Assembly: GCA_964058805.1 (NCBI GenBank)
Contig: CAXKVV010000258.1
Location: 1 to 32,703, forward strand
Origin: Schoenoplectus triqueter
Taxonomy: Eukaryota > Streptophyta > Magnoliopsida > Poales > Cyperaceae
Direction: 5' to 3'
DNA length: 32,703 bases
Positions within the stretch are counted from its first letter, which is position 1. Every line of letters begins with the position of its first letter. Below, piece by piece: positions 1 to 10,540 of the stretch. The position numbers were made by a program, and so were the translations under genes. The notes beneath the pieces are model-generated. The model worked only from the letters and a program-made list of their open reading frames with translations. It was not told the origin of the DNA and did no database searches.

Positions 1-141
1 ATATAAAATTTGATTTACTAATAGATTTTGATAAGAAGATTAGATTGAACGGTTCGGATCGATTATTTCTAACTTAAAATTAAAAATAGAGCGCAAAACA
101 CACAATGACTCTGTGCTTTGCAAAGCATCATAGTTGGACTC

Positions 142-159
142 TATATATATATATATATA
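142..159. repeat. (TA)9 microsatellite
   Basis: A pure TA run that abuts and slightly overlaps the left end of the MITE at 156-341. It may include a TA target duplication. Confidence 0.85.
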
Positions 160-341
160 GGGAGGGATCCTTAACAATAAATACGAAAAAAATTTGAAAA
201 CATAAACAATTATGGATATGTCATTTTATTTGTAGATTGATAGTATTTCAATTTTTTTTATTTTTAAGACTTTTTAAATTTATTTAAAAATTTAAATCAT
301 AATTGTCATAATAGTCATTGTTAAAGGATTCCTCCCCTATA
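156..341. mobile_element. Short MITE with about 24-bp terminal inverted repeats
   Basis: The left end (156-178) begins TATAGGGAGGGATCC. The reverse complement of the right end (317-341) begins TATAGGGGAGGAATCC. Both continue into TTAACAAT or TTTAACAAT, so the match covers about 23-25 bp with a few mismatches or single-base gaps. The interior is AT-rich and noncoding. Length and structure fit a miniature inverted-repeat element. The superfamily is unclear; a TA duplication is possible but cannot be told apart from the adjacent TA repeat. Confidence 0.7.
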
Positions 342-1866
342 CCTTATCCTATTTGAAATTTTGATTTAATGGTGCTCAATAAACTCATTATATCAAAATC
401 TTATCGATATAAAAAATTTCTATCTTTGAATTTTTTTTTGAAGTTTTTATTTCACAATAACTCATTTCTTTTGAAACGAAGTGCAAGAAAGTTTTAAATT
501 AAAAATGAATCATTTTGAACTTGCAATTTTCAACACAAAGGACATTAACTGAGTCTACAATTTTAGTTTGTGTTTCCTATTTATCTTTGATCCTTAGGTT
601 CTAATTGAATTAGTGACATTACCTGACATTATTTTAGGAAACGCGCGGTACATTTTAGCTCACCCAGTTTTAAAATTCATCACCTCTTTCCAAATTTTGC
701 CCAACTAAGCTCAGATAAAATCAATAAGAGAACATATAATTAATTCAGCTTTTTCAGTCATTGGTGCTATTTTCTAACTATTCATGAGATAGAAACTTCC
801 ACTCTCCATTTTAGTTGACTTACTTTACTCAGCATATATATTGTTGGCCATTCGTGATAACTTCTTATCACACAATCCGCATTTTGTTTATATTTGATTT
901 AAACTTTAGGCCTTTATAGATCGAATTCATTCTGATTGGTTTAATTCTTGTTTCATTGTTTTATATACAAGTACCATAAAAGCAATTATACGTTTGTTTG
1001 TTTAAGACGTTTATTATTTTTGAATGTCCTTTTAGTCATTTCTAGTATATGTATAAATCAATGAATATTTCATTTTCCTACTTCGAAAAATAATTTTCTT
1101 TTGTCTCTGTTTCTTGGTCAAATATCTACATTTCTAAATTGTTTTTCTTCCTATAACTCTGTTAATTAACATAATAGAAGTAAGGTGTAGCAATTGTACT
1201 GTATGAAAGATATGTTGAAATTATATTTAAAATGTTAAAATATAATTATGTATAACGCTGACAGAATTTTAAACAAAGTTTACACTGTTTCCAAGTTCCA
1301 GCAATTATACACATTTCTTCAGGTGATACCAGGAGGTCCTGGACCAAGTAGATCTTTTATAAAAATTAAGATTTGGTAAACTTATTATTTAGAATATTTT
1401 ACCTGTCTACTATTTGAGTTATACCAGTAGACCAACCAACAGCAATACTGGTATAAGATTCTGTTACTCGTACATAACCATATAAAAAAAGAACTGTTTA
1501 AAGAGGTCCATTATATAATTTAAATATCTGTATTGTCAACTAGGATTGAAAATGACTTGTTTTGGAGGGCAACCAAGCATCATAGATAAATGGAGCCGAC
1601 ATTGAATTGAAAAGTGGGCATGTCATGACAAAAGCATCACAATCATATTGATAATCCCAGATTATTTTTTTATACTTCGGTTGGAACTTGGAAATAACAT
1701 GCTTTAAATCAGAATCCACATTTTTATTTTTGACAAATACGGAGAAAGACTTGCACTTTTCATCAAAAAAAAAAAAGACTTGCACTCAAAAACTTGTGAA
1801 CTAATAATGTCAATCAGTCAGAAAGTAATCCATAAAAGTAATAGTATTTTGGCAGCTCTAACTAAC

Positions 1867-1955
1867 TTCAAAGAAATGCTATTCTGGCAGTAACGAACTA
1901 CAAAGTAAAAAATTCATAAAATGAGTAAAAATTCAAAGAAATGCTATTCTGGCAG
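1867..1955. repeat. Direct repeat of 24 bp, 65 bp apart
   Basis: TTCAAAGAAATGCTATTCTG followed by GCAG occurs at 1867-1890 and again at 1932-1955 without change. A third, shorter GGCAGCTCT piece lies at 1851. These look like recent local duplications. Confidence 0.8.
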
Positions 1956-1968
1956 CTCTTATATAGAA

Positions 1969-2058
1969 AACTGAACAAACAAGCATCATTTACTTTTAAA
2001 GTGTAAATGATTTACTTTTAAACTGAACAAAGAAGCATCATTTTATTTTTAAAGTGTA
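1969..2058. repeat. Imperfect tandem duplication, period 52 bp
   Basis: A segment of about 37 bp beginning AACTGAACAAA and ending AAAGTGTA occurs at 1969-2005 and at 2021-2058 with a few differences. It is noncoding. Confidence 0.75.
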
Positions 2059-3334
2059 GATTACTGAATTGCGGGCACTGCGGAGCAGCAAATAACAGGT
2101 GGGAACTGGGACAGAGAGATATGAAAAAAAATGAATTGCTATTTAAATATTATGAATAAGTTCTATTATGTTGTAGAATACCTTCCTATTGATAAATGCT
2201 TCCTAACCAACTAAATTCGTCAGTCAACTTCTATAAAATAGAAATTAAAATTAAGTGGCTCAGTCCACAAATATTTTCATCAGTTTGTTTCTTGAACTAA
2301 AGAAAGAGAACAAATTAGTTCTATTACTTTTCAAATAAATTAAGATACTCATTTCAACAAATATTGTTTTTACGTGGTCACACGTGAATGTTTGGTTTGC
2401 TTTCTTGATTTATAGCTTATCACATTTCACATTGATATAAACCCAACTCAGTTGTGTGAATCATATTATTTTTTTAAACACCTTCCCTTATTTGATAGGT
2501 ATAGTAATTAAGCAAAAGTGTTTGAAAGTATCAAACGAAAATGAGAAGCACTTTCACATATATTTTAAAGTTAAAAAAATCAAATATTCTTATTTCAACA
2601 CATTTTATATAAATTATTTCATTAAATAGGGCGGATTAAAGAGGAGTCGAGTTACTTTCTCCATATAATTATGTATTTTTTTCAAAAAATAAAATAAAAA
2701 GTACATTTATATTAAAAAAAAATTGACCCTAAATCTAAATTCTGCCTCTGCTAATAAAAGTTGTAAGGTGATTTAATTTTTACTTCACTTAATTTTACTA
2801 AGGTTTTAGTTGTGCACTTAATTCCCGTCATTAATGAAGTTTCAAATCTTCATGTGGTTAATTAATTGATAACTCTTTCCACAACAGTGTGTCTACGACT
2901 TGCATTTCTTTCAAAAAATAATAAGCAAACTGTTTGTCTTGATTTGCACTGTTAACCTACACCAAAATAGTGTGTTAACATTTGATTATAACAAAAAATT
3001 AAAACAGATCCAAACAAAAAGCTGGAGATGTGACGCATGTTTCCACAAATCACTTTCTCACAGCATATGAGTTTAGTTCACCGTAAGCAATTAGTTAGAA
3101 CTCCATTAAACAAGCAAGAGATTCCAATTTAGACTAATTAGAGACTTAAAGACCGGTAGATCTTTCTTTGGAGACCAACAAACACAAAGAAGATTATATA
3201 ATAGAGAGGCAGTAGCTACATTCTTTTTCAGTGACCAACAAATGGAAAATAAAACAAGCAGAGAGAAAATATTACAACAATTCTCTCAAATCTTACCCCT
3301 CTTTCTTCAACTCTACCTATACATTGTCACCTAA

Positions 3335-4927
3335 TTAAGTTGCACCTACACCAAGAAAATCTATAAAGGGAAGTTTAATCTTCTCTTCATTCTTCTCTGG
3401 TTCTTCATGCATCCATGCACAATAATCTCTCTTTTCTGGTACAACAACTGGTTCTTGGAAACCAGAAAAACCAGACACCAACATCACAGGCCCAACAGTT
3501 GCAACCTTTTCTTCGCCTGTTGTAACAAAAAAAGGTGCGAAAAGAACCGAGTCATTACTCATTACAAGTGACCCAAACAAATTCAAACAAAGTAATTAGC
3601 GAATAATATACCAAACTTAGAAAGGATCTCAAATAAGCATCTTATATTAAGCAAGGGCATTTTGAAGGGAAAAAACAGAGAAGGCCGCGAGGGTACTTGG
3701 GATATTCACCTTTGTTTTTATTTATTTTTTAGGTTTTGATACATAGAAAAATATAAAATGCCCAAATCATAAAAATGATGCGAGAAAATGGACAACACAT
3801 GCACAAACCATAAAAAGAGCATTAACAGGAAAAATGGACAATCAATAGAAATATACCCTGGGGACTCATTCTAGCGTAGAAGCCAGGCACAGCAGAGCTA
3901 GTAAACGAATTTAGTGAGAGATCAGTGCCTGTAGAGGCACTCTCCTCCCGGTTGCTAGTGACAGTGGATTCCCCACTGCATGCATTGGCAGTTGCATGTA
4001 ACTGAGAACCAGAGTATGGGTTATTTGCTTTCCTTCTCCTAAATGCACCAGACTGCTCCCTGTGCTTCCTTGCCATGATCACATGCCAGTGGTTCTTAAC
4101 CGCATTATCGGTTCGACCCGGGAACAAACGGGCGATTAATGCCCATTTATTGCCGTACACCCGGTGCGCGGCGAGAAGCTTTTCTTCTTCCTCTTCACTG
4201 AAAGCCTTTCGGTTTATTCTTGGGTCTAGCTGGTTGAACCATCTTAATCTACAACTCTTCCCTGTCAAAAAAGAAAACACAATTATTGGGACTTGAGAAG
4301 AGATTATTTTTAATAAAGGGGGCGATTTACCATAAAATGAGAACATATGCGAAACAAACAAAATGTCCAAGAAGGATGAATTAATTAAGAAGAAAGCAAA
4401 TAAAGTTGAAAAGGGATAAAGTTTTCCACAGAGAAAATATGAATATATCAAAGACTAAAAACACAGACCACTTTTGTTTATGTTTCAAAATAGTACTATA
4501 ATGCAAACAATTGAAAAAGAATATCATTTCCTAGTTTTTCTTTTTCTATGAATGAATTGATAAAGACCTCTCTCCGTGCTGTTTCTCTCTTCCGTAATAA
4601 AACAAAAAAAAAATCCTCATAACGATGGAATACTGTGATATAATTTCATAAATATGAAACAAAGATCCAACCTGATCTTCCCTCCAGTTTTTCAGCAATG
4701 AGGTTCCAGTTTTGAGGCCCAAATTGTGAGACTAGTTCTCTGAGCTTGGCATCCTCGGCTGGTCTCCAGTGGCCCCTGGCACAGAGCTTAGGCAGAGAGG
4801 TATCGTTGCTGCCATTTCCTTCTTCTGTAACCTCGCTGTGGCTCCAGTCATCACTGGAATGGAGAGGTGGGGGAGGGGAGAATAGCGCCACCATTTTTGT
4901 AGAGATTTCGTGTTGGTTCGGTTCCAT
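3335..4927 (-). CDS. R2R3-MYB transcription factor, subgroup 21 type (three exons)
   Basis: Three exons on the minus strand: 4927-4672, 4261-3857 and 3516-3335 (stop TAA), giving 280 residues. Both introns are GT-AG and in phase 1. Intron 1 interrupts the R2 repeat at GRSG/KSC, a standard position in this family. Exon 3 uses an acceptor behind a T-rich tract; the nearby upstream AG would be out of frame. R2 (about residues 50-100) has Trp54, Trp74 and Trp93. R3 (about 101-152) has Phe106 in place of the first Trp, then Trp125 and Trp144, with the recognition helix NAVKNHWHVIMARK. The C-terminus ends in PFIDFLGVGAT, the subgroup 21 signature. Homologues are nuclear DNA-binding regulators of organ boundaries, meristems or secondary walls. 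The REQSGAFRRRK tail after R3 looks closer to MYB105/117/56 than to MYB52/54. The frame is open and all key residues are present, so I expect a working gene. The exact orthologue is uncertain. Confidence 0.93.
3517..3856 (-). other. MYB intron 2
   Basis: A 340-bp intron lying after the MYB repeats. The donor is CAGG/GTATAT and the acceptor is GTTACAACAG/GC after a run of T. Phase 1 on both sides joins Pro-Gln to Gly-Glu-Glu. If retained, the exon 2 frame would run only about a dozen more residues before a stop, removing the PFIDFLGVGAT tail. Confidence 0.82.
4262..4671 (-). other. MYB intron 1
   Basis: A 410-bp intron with donor G/GTTGGA and acceptor TTTTTTGACAG/GG. It splits a Gly codon in the R2 repeat (AGA TCA G / GG AAG), which restores the conserved GRSGKSC. 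It is AT-rich, and neither flanking open frame continues with MYB-like residues inside it. Confidence 0.92.
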
Positions 4928-4991
4928 TAGTAGATTTCTTCTAGTTGATGTCAGTTACAGGCCAAAAAAGCCAGAAAAACTTGTTGTGGGC

Positions 4992-4999
4992 CTTTTATA
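4992..4999 (-). promoter_or_regulatory. TATA box of the MYB gene
   Basis: TATAAAAG on the minus strand, with its 3' end 65 bp before the ATG at 4927. Transcription starting about 30 bp downstream would give a 5' UTR of roughly 35-40 nt with no upstream ATG. A second, weaker candidate (GTTATAAGTG) lies near 5290-5300 and would give a long CT-rich leader. Confidence 0.55.
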
Positions 5000-5131
5000 A
5001 CGACGAAATAACGAAAAAGATGTTGAGAGCGTTTCCCCTTTTCTTTTGCAAAGGACTAACTTGTAATTTTGAAAAGAAAAAACTTTTTTCTGAGATTGAA
5101 CACGAGAAAACCACACGAGTCTATCCGTTTT

Positions 5132-5152
5132 GCGTTGTGCGTTGTGCGTTGT
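5132..5152. repeat. Three copies of a 7-bp tandem repeat
   Basis: GCGTTGT is repeated three times without change in the MYB upstream region. It is a short minisatellite with no recognised function. Confidence 0.8.
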
Positions 5153-5179
5153 GCGCTTACTTTGAGACTAGGAGCACTG

Positions 5180-5390
5180 GTGGGAGAGAGAAATGGCAAA
5201 ATGGAGTCGGTGCTATCCACAGACAAGAAGAGGGATAGAGAGAGCGAGGGAATAATGGGGGAGGAGATAGAGGCCACTCGTGTGGGTAGGCACTTATAAC
5301 AGAGCAAAGAAAGAAAAACAGAGGAGAGAGAGTGAGGGGCAGAGAAAACAGAGGAGAGAAGTGACTCTCTTGACAGTGATTCTCCGATTT
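5180..5390 (-). promoter_or_regulatory. CT/GA-rich tract upstream of the MYB gene
   Basis: Read on the MYB strand, this stretch is dominated by CTCTC, TCTTT and CCTCT runs. Such pyrimidine-rich stretches are common in plant core promoters and leaders (GAGA-type). Its low-complexity open frame on the minus strand is Ser/Leu-rich and looks like no known protein, so I read it as regulatory or leader sequence. Confidence 0.45.
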
Positions 5391-5399
5391 TTTTCATAA

Positions 5400-6344
5400 T
5401 AATAAATTAAAAATATGAATTAACTTATCTAACAGTGTGTATTGAGTTTTGACAAAAATAATAAAATCTTCATCTACGTTTTCGTCCTCGTATGAAAACC
5501 GACTTTCTGTCCCAACCCTACTTTTTTTTTACTATTTTTGTTAATAATAGTAATTCTAATGATGATGATAATATTTCATATAATTTTATATAAATCATTC
5601 ATAATTTAGAACTATAATATTTTGAAAGAACTACAATATTCTGAAGTATTGCATATTAATTCTTTTTAGAAAGTTTCAACAAATTTAGAAAGCAATAATA
5701 ATAAATTATGTTTAAAAAATTTCATATATTTTATGTAATATAAACTATCAAATATAATTTATATTGTATAAAATTTATAACACTATCAGTTATAAGTTCT
5801 ATAAATATAAATTCTTAATTTTTAATATTTTCTCTAATCTAACATGTAATGTAGCATTAAACTTGAACATTTTTTTCTTATAGATAAAAATATTGCATCG
5901 GTTAAAAAAACTACATGAATAGTGATCAAATAGTGTATAAATTTAGAGATGAAAAAAATGCATCAATTAAGTATTACGTGAACAAATAGTGCATATTTAA
6001 TGGGATGAAAAAATTTGCATCAAGTAAAAAAAATTAGAAAAGTATTATTTTATACGAAGTGCATTTGTTGGGGAGTGAATCGTGCGGAAGAAAAATTAAA
6101 GAGAGGAAGAGGCACGTATGTTGAGGATAATATGGAGAATGAGAAAAGTAAAAAAAGTGGGGTCGGGGCGTAAAACGCGGATGAATGTTTTATTATTTTC
6201 ATCAAAACTCAATAGATGTTGTTAGATACGTTATTTTATATTTTTATTTTATTATTATTAAAAAAAATTGTAATTCTTACGTTTAATTATTTAAAATAAT
6301 TTGAATTTTAAAATAAAAGTAATATATATTGAATTTTAAATTTA
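5400..6344. other. AT-rich intergenic DNA
   Basis: No gene is supported. It contains the imperfect tandem repeat at 5883-6040, and otherwise AT-rich sequence with no recognisable element ends. Confidence 0.55.
5883..6040. repeat. Imperfect tandem repeat, about 2.5 units of 56-65 bp
   Basis: Units begin at 5883, 5948 and 6004 with GAT(A/G)AAAAA followed by TTGCATC or ATGCATC. The first two continue into TGAATAGTG or TGAACAAATAGTG. Divergence between units suggests an old duplication. Confidence 0.6.
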
Positions 6345-7160
6345 TGAATGAAAGCACGTTATTGTCATTGGTGTGGAACAAACGCATCACTTCCAGTGAA
6401 GTATTTCGCTCAAAGCACCACTTAAGACTTCTTTGACTAGTATTAATATAACCCTGCCTGTCACTCTCCTTAGTTCAAAAACACTCCTAACTCACCACTA
6501 AATTCATCTCACGAAATATTTATCAAAATATCCAAAAGTTTTCATATTTCTTCAAAATGAGATCGACCGGTTGTAGCTTTTTTGCCAGAATATTTTTAAA
6601 CTATTGTCAAATTAATTCCTATCAAAATCATGTTCAAAATATAATATCAAATTTTAGTTAAGACGGATATTATCCGAACTATCCATATGATAGTAGTATT
6701 TATTAATATTTTTATCTACCTTTTTACAGTAATTATATAACTTTTTACCAACAATCGAACCCAGTAGTTCAACCATATCGTACATATAATTTTTTTTAGC
6801 GGTAGTAGTACTTATCAAGAATTGAGTTTTGAAGATAACTACGGTAATTTAGGTGCAGATCTTAACTTAAACGATTTTTATAGTAATTTAAGTCTCAGTA
6901 CTTATCAAGATTATTTGTATCTAAACGTTCAATTGTATAACACGGCTTATTATGTAAAGAATGGATTTGCCATTAGAGATTATACGCTGAACCTGAAGAT
7001 AACTGAACTATATGCATGATAATCACATATAAAAAACACCACAACTGTAGAAGACCATCAGGAGGTCGGAAATACTTACAACTCACATCTATTTTGATTG
7101 CAGGATATGTTCGATAACATTTAAATAAAAGTTCTCTCTCTAATGGTGCAATAAATTAAT
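6345..7160 (+). other. Decayed 5' region of the Mutator-like element
   Basis: Around 6440-6510 there is an AT-rich promoter-like stretch and a leader rich in CTCAC/ACTCC. Downstream come Tyr/Asn/Ser-rich translated pieces broken by many stops, the longest open piece being 6822-7019. ACTTATCAAGA recurs near 6810 and 6900. Position and composition suggest the 5' part of the transposon whose transposase follows at 7161, but no conserved domain is identifiable, so the link is inferred. Confidence 0.35.
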
Positions 7161-7833
7161 ATGTCTATAGAAATGAAATATCTCGGTATAGCATCAACGT
7201 ACCATAAACTTTGGCGTACTCAGGAAAGAGCAATCGAAGAATTATTTGACACTTAAGGATCATATACATTGCTTCCACAAATATTAGGGGCAATTGCTTG
7301 GACTATTTCAGGGACAATATAAAATATTGATGTGTGGTACTTCAGATGATAATATACAAATATTTAAATTCATGGCTTAGGCTTATAGACCGTATATTGT
7401 AGCATTCAAACATTTAACTCTCGTTATAACAATTGATGTTGGATTCTTATCAGGCCATTATAAAGGTAGCCCACTAATGGTGTGTGGATATGATGCAGAG
7501 AAGAAACTTTTTTCTCTAACATTTAGAATCGTGGATAAAAAGCATGAGGACAATTGGGGTTGATTCATGCGATGAGTTCGTAACGAAATGATCCAATATT
7601 ACATGCAAATATCTAATATATCCGATCGGCATAGGGGAATAAAGGTTATTTTCTATCGATCACATTTGAGATGGTCCATACAATGTGGAGAGGCGGTACA
7701 CCGGTATTGTATGCAACACGTTGCAAAACATATATATAAGAAAACAAAAAAAAAAGTTAGAAAGAACGAAGATAATTTCAAAGATGATTCCAGAATGAGA
7801 CTAGCAAATATGAAGAACCCGCGTTATTCATAG
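7161..7833 (+). pseudogene. Mutator-like (MULE) transposase pseudogene, central part
   Basis: The frame from 7161 shows YHKLWRTQERAIEELF and SYTLLPQILGAI, the block that precedes the MULE catalytic domain. A frameshift near 7325 leads into FKFMA*AYRP and then TIDVGFLSGHYKG, with the first catalytic Asp at 7435. LMVCGYDAEKKLF follows. The second Asp is at 7624 in ISDRHRGI, 63 residues on, which is normal MULE spacing, followed by HRYCMQHVAKHIYKK. In-frame stops include TAA in ELFDT*, TAA just before the frameshift, TAG in FMA*AYRP, and two TGA in NWG*FMR*. The third catalytic acidic residue and the SWIM finger are missing, so this copy cannot make a transposase. It differs from the MULE near 26 kb, which keeps the parts missing here. 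Confidence 0.85.
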
Positions 7834-9044
7834 AGAAATGGCGAATGCTGAGAAAATTAAACAAATAAGCTTATTATTTTTTTAAAAAAGGGAAGATTAG
7901 AAATTGACGATAAAAAATCTCCTAATTTCACTTCACGAACGTTTGATTTCTAAAGCTCTAAATAATTTGTTCAAAGTTGAACGAATTTTATTGATTACGA
8001 CAATCATGAAGAGAAAATGATATAAATGTGTTAAATAGTTTGACAAGAGAGAAATGAAAGTATTAAAACTTGCAGACAGCATGCAAACAATGACCCTAAG
8101 TATTAATGACATCTTTATCAAAACATAATCACACAGCATGTACATCTTGATTCTAATAATTATTATTGGTAGTTTAATATATTTTACTATTTTTTGCATA
8201 ATGTGATATGTTTTAGTTTTTTTTTAAAATTGCAACCTGTGTGAATGTAATTCTACTGGGAACTACTCGAGAAGAGTACGAGGTTTAGGTGCTTGACGAG
8301 AGCATCACGAGTGGAGCGAGAAACAAACTGTCTTCTCAAAGTAAGCCTTCTCAAACACTTGAAATTAGTCATGATCCATTTTCAATAGATACATTACAAT
8401 CACAACAGCACCCTAATTTCTTCGTTCCCGAATTGTAAATCTCACAGCAAAATAAATAGTAGGACTAAATAATAATGAACTATAAATGAAAAATTATGTT
8501 TTATACTTACCATTAAAATTGGCAAAAGATACGCTGCTACCGATAATCCACATTTATTGGATAATATGATAGACTCCACATTCGTTCTAAATTGTTGAAG
8601 TTGATAACAGAATTATTGCCGAAATGATTAAGGAGAGAGGACGTGTGTCATCATCATTCTGGAAAATAATTAAAATTTTAAAAAAATATTATGTATCTGA
8701 TTATCATTAAAATGTTAAAAAAAATAATACTGTTGTTACGATAAAAAAAATAGTATTCCAGTCGTAGTGCAAAAAAAAATTGTGTTTCCTTACGCATTTC
8801 ATTATTTTACTCACCTATCAAAAGAGAGGTAAAAAAGAAATATGAAACCACTCAATTTTTTTCCTACCAAAACACTCATATTTTACTATTTTTTAACCAT
8901 TCTTCAGAAGTTCAGAACTAACAAAACACCCGTCATCTCACTTTTGGAAAATTATATAATATTTCTTATGGGTGCTTTCCTTCCCTCATACATGCTAATC
9001 AATATCACACACTTTGAATACAAACTAGATATACTTGTAGGTAC
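7834..9044. other. AT-rich intergenic DNA after the MULE relic
   Basis: I see no recognisable C-terminal transposase sequence and no terminal inverted repeat. Short open frames at 7933-8199 and 8842-9102 look like nothing known. The 8250-8360 segment is slightly richer in G and C but unassigned. Confidence 0.5.
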
Positions 9045-9525
9045 TAGCTATATACCGGCCCGTTGCAGCATATTCTTTTATTTAAACATTAAAATATTGT
9101 AAGATAAAAAAATCACATTGATCTAATATTAAATTATAGATTCACCAAATTATAGAGAAAATCTATAATAAAGACTATATTTAATCTTGAATGATATTTT
9201 TGCACAATATGAGTTAATGATTAATGATATTTTTGGCAAGAAAAGTAAATTATTCTAATATATATTATCACCATTAATTTCTTACCAAATATGCACAAGG
9301 TTGCTAAATAAAAAAAATTAATATTATGGAAATAATATTATATAAGGGAAAGAAAAAAAGAGAAATAGAGGGATCAATGGACGCGATCACATACGTTCGA
9401 TCAACCAAAAATAAATATTATCCGTTTAATTGAGGGATAAAATGGATATAATAAAAAATTACCATAACAAAAAGTGGAACCTCCAATTCTTAGATGTTTT
9501 ATATAATAGTATAGATATATATGTT
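9045..9525. mobile_element. Candidate nonautonomous element (weak)
   Basis: The left edge reads TACTAGCTATATACCGGCCC then GTTGCAGC. The right edge, near 9495-9520, reads TTTTATATAATAGTATAGAT. Reverse-complemented, the right edge resembles ACTA-TTATATAAAA, loosely like the left edge. Plant repeats with an ACCCGTGCGTTGCA-like head and a TATAATAGTATAGAT tail are common. No target duplication was found, so boundaries and class are uncertain. Confidence 0.3.
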
Positions 9526-10199
9526 TTGGACACCGTCATCACATGCGCTTCAGTTTATTAAACAGAAAGAATATGCTAAAATGCATTTCCTACATTTTCG
9601 GCGCATCTATTTCTTTCTTCTCATTATATCGATTATAGTGTCTTATTTAAGTACAAAAACCAACCTCTATTATTTAAATATCTTAATAAATATGCAAGTG
9701 AATTTTCTAGCTCAAACAATAAGAAACAACATACATTAAGCAAACAAACCATATGGAATGCAATATATATAATATAACGGGTCGAGATCTTATTGAATTG
9801 TATCCATATTTCATCATAACCGATAGATGTTTATTCATATTGCCAAGAACGATTATAGAAATTTGTACGCACTCACGTATCAAGGCACATTAAATATCAT
9901 GAGAAAGATGACTAAATTTATTTAATCAAGATGGGCCGTATTTCAAGTGTTATGTCCATATATTATTCTCTTTTTAATCAATTCGGGCCACAATTATGCT
10001 CAACACATTATATGCTGGTTTTCATTTTTAATCTATATATATCTTATTTTGAAACCATAATATTATCAACATTTGCAAATATGCTCCATGGGCCACGGCT
10101 AATGTCTTTCATACACGCTTAAATTTAGTCAAACTAAGTCAAGCAAATATAAAAATTCCTATGCATTATTTGATGAGTTAAATTAATTTCTTTCAAAAT
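9526..10199. other. AT-rich intergenic DNA
   Basis: Nothing is recognisable beyond short chance open frames (for example 9521-9739 and 9931-10122) without protein-like signatures. Confidence 0.5.
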
Positions 10200-10540
10200 A
10201 AGATCATTTATTAGATTTTTAGAGGTATTGTCCCCGTCTTTCTTCTTTGGGAGTTTTCTGGGGTGTTGTTCTCACTGTTTCTTTGGCCGAAAACTGTCTA
10301 TTTACTTAGTATAAGGGACCGAAATTTCAGAGTTATAAAAAATTTAAATTTTTTAGTGATTCAGTGCAATTGATGTTGGTGATTGCGGGTTTCCGGAGAC
10401 GTAGGCTCATTATATCCAAACTCTGTTACATCGCATATTATGTCTTTACTCAATATTAATTTAATTCTTATTGTTGAACTGTAAAATCAGTTCAAGATTT
10501 TTTTACTGTACATTATCAGTGCCGTTAGGGATAACAAATT
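10200..10540 (+). mobile_element. Probable Copia LTR 3' end with primer-binding-site relic
   Basis: The segment from about 10240 to 10480 has the wording of a Copia-type LTR end: a TTTCCGGAGACGTAGGCTCA stretch, then AAACTCTGTTACATCGCATA, then T-rich sequence. Near 10515 comes ATTATCAGTGCCGTTAGGG, which resembles the initiator-tRNA-Met primer-binding region TGGTATCAGAGCC with several changes. Neither the LTR start nor a partner LTR was found, and no gag follows directly. This is an eroded fragment at best. Confidence 0.4.

Larger units (their letters stand above)
342..3334. other. Intergenic AT-rich DNA, including the MYB 3' flank
   Basis: No coding region is supported here. Short open frames, such as 1540-1785 on the minus strand, match no family I recognise. 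The segment next to 3334 should hold the MYB 3' UTR, but I saw no clear AATAAA on the minus strand within the first 130 bp. The local duplications are listed separately. Confidence 0.6.

Noticed and set aside
1540..1785. 81-residue minus-strand open frame downstream of the MYB gene
   Set aside because: It starts in a low-complexity Phe/Lys stretch, matches no recognised family, and has no visible splice partners or promoter. Its length is within chance for this composition.
4075..4296. Plus-strand open frame opposite MYB exon 2
   Set aside because: It is the antisense shadow of the conserved R3 coding sequence.
4850..4890. A phrase like part of a conserved plant microRNA (GGGGAGAATAGCGCC) inside MYB exon 1
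   Set aside because: Only a short partial match, in a proline-coding stretch of a coding exon, with no foldback arm nearby.
5056..5397. 113-residue Ser/Leu-rich minus-strand open frame upstream of the MYB start
   Set aside because: It is produced by CT-rich promoter/leader repeats, has no domain, and is not in a sensible splice relation to exon 1.
8842..9102. 86-residue plus-strand open frame with hydrophobic stretches
   Set aside because: Phe/Leu/Ile richness follows from T-rich DNA. No family resemblance or gene structure.
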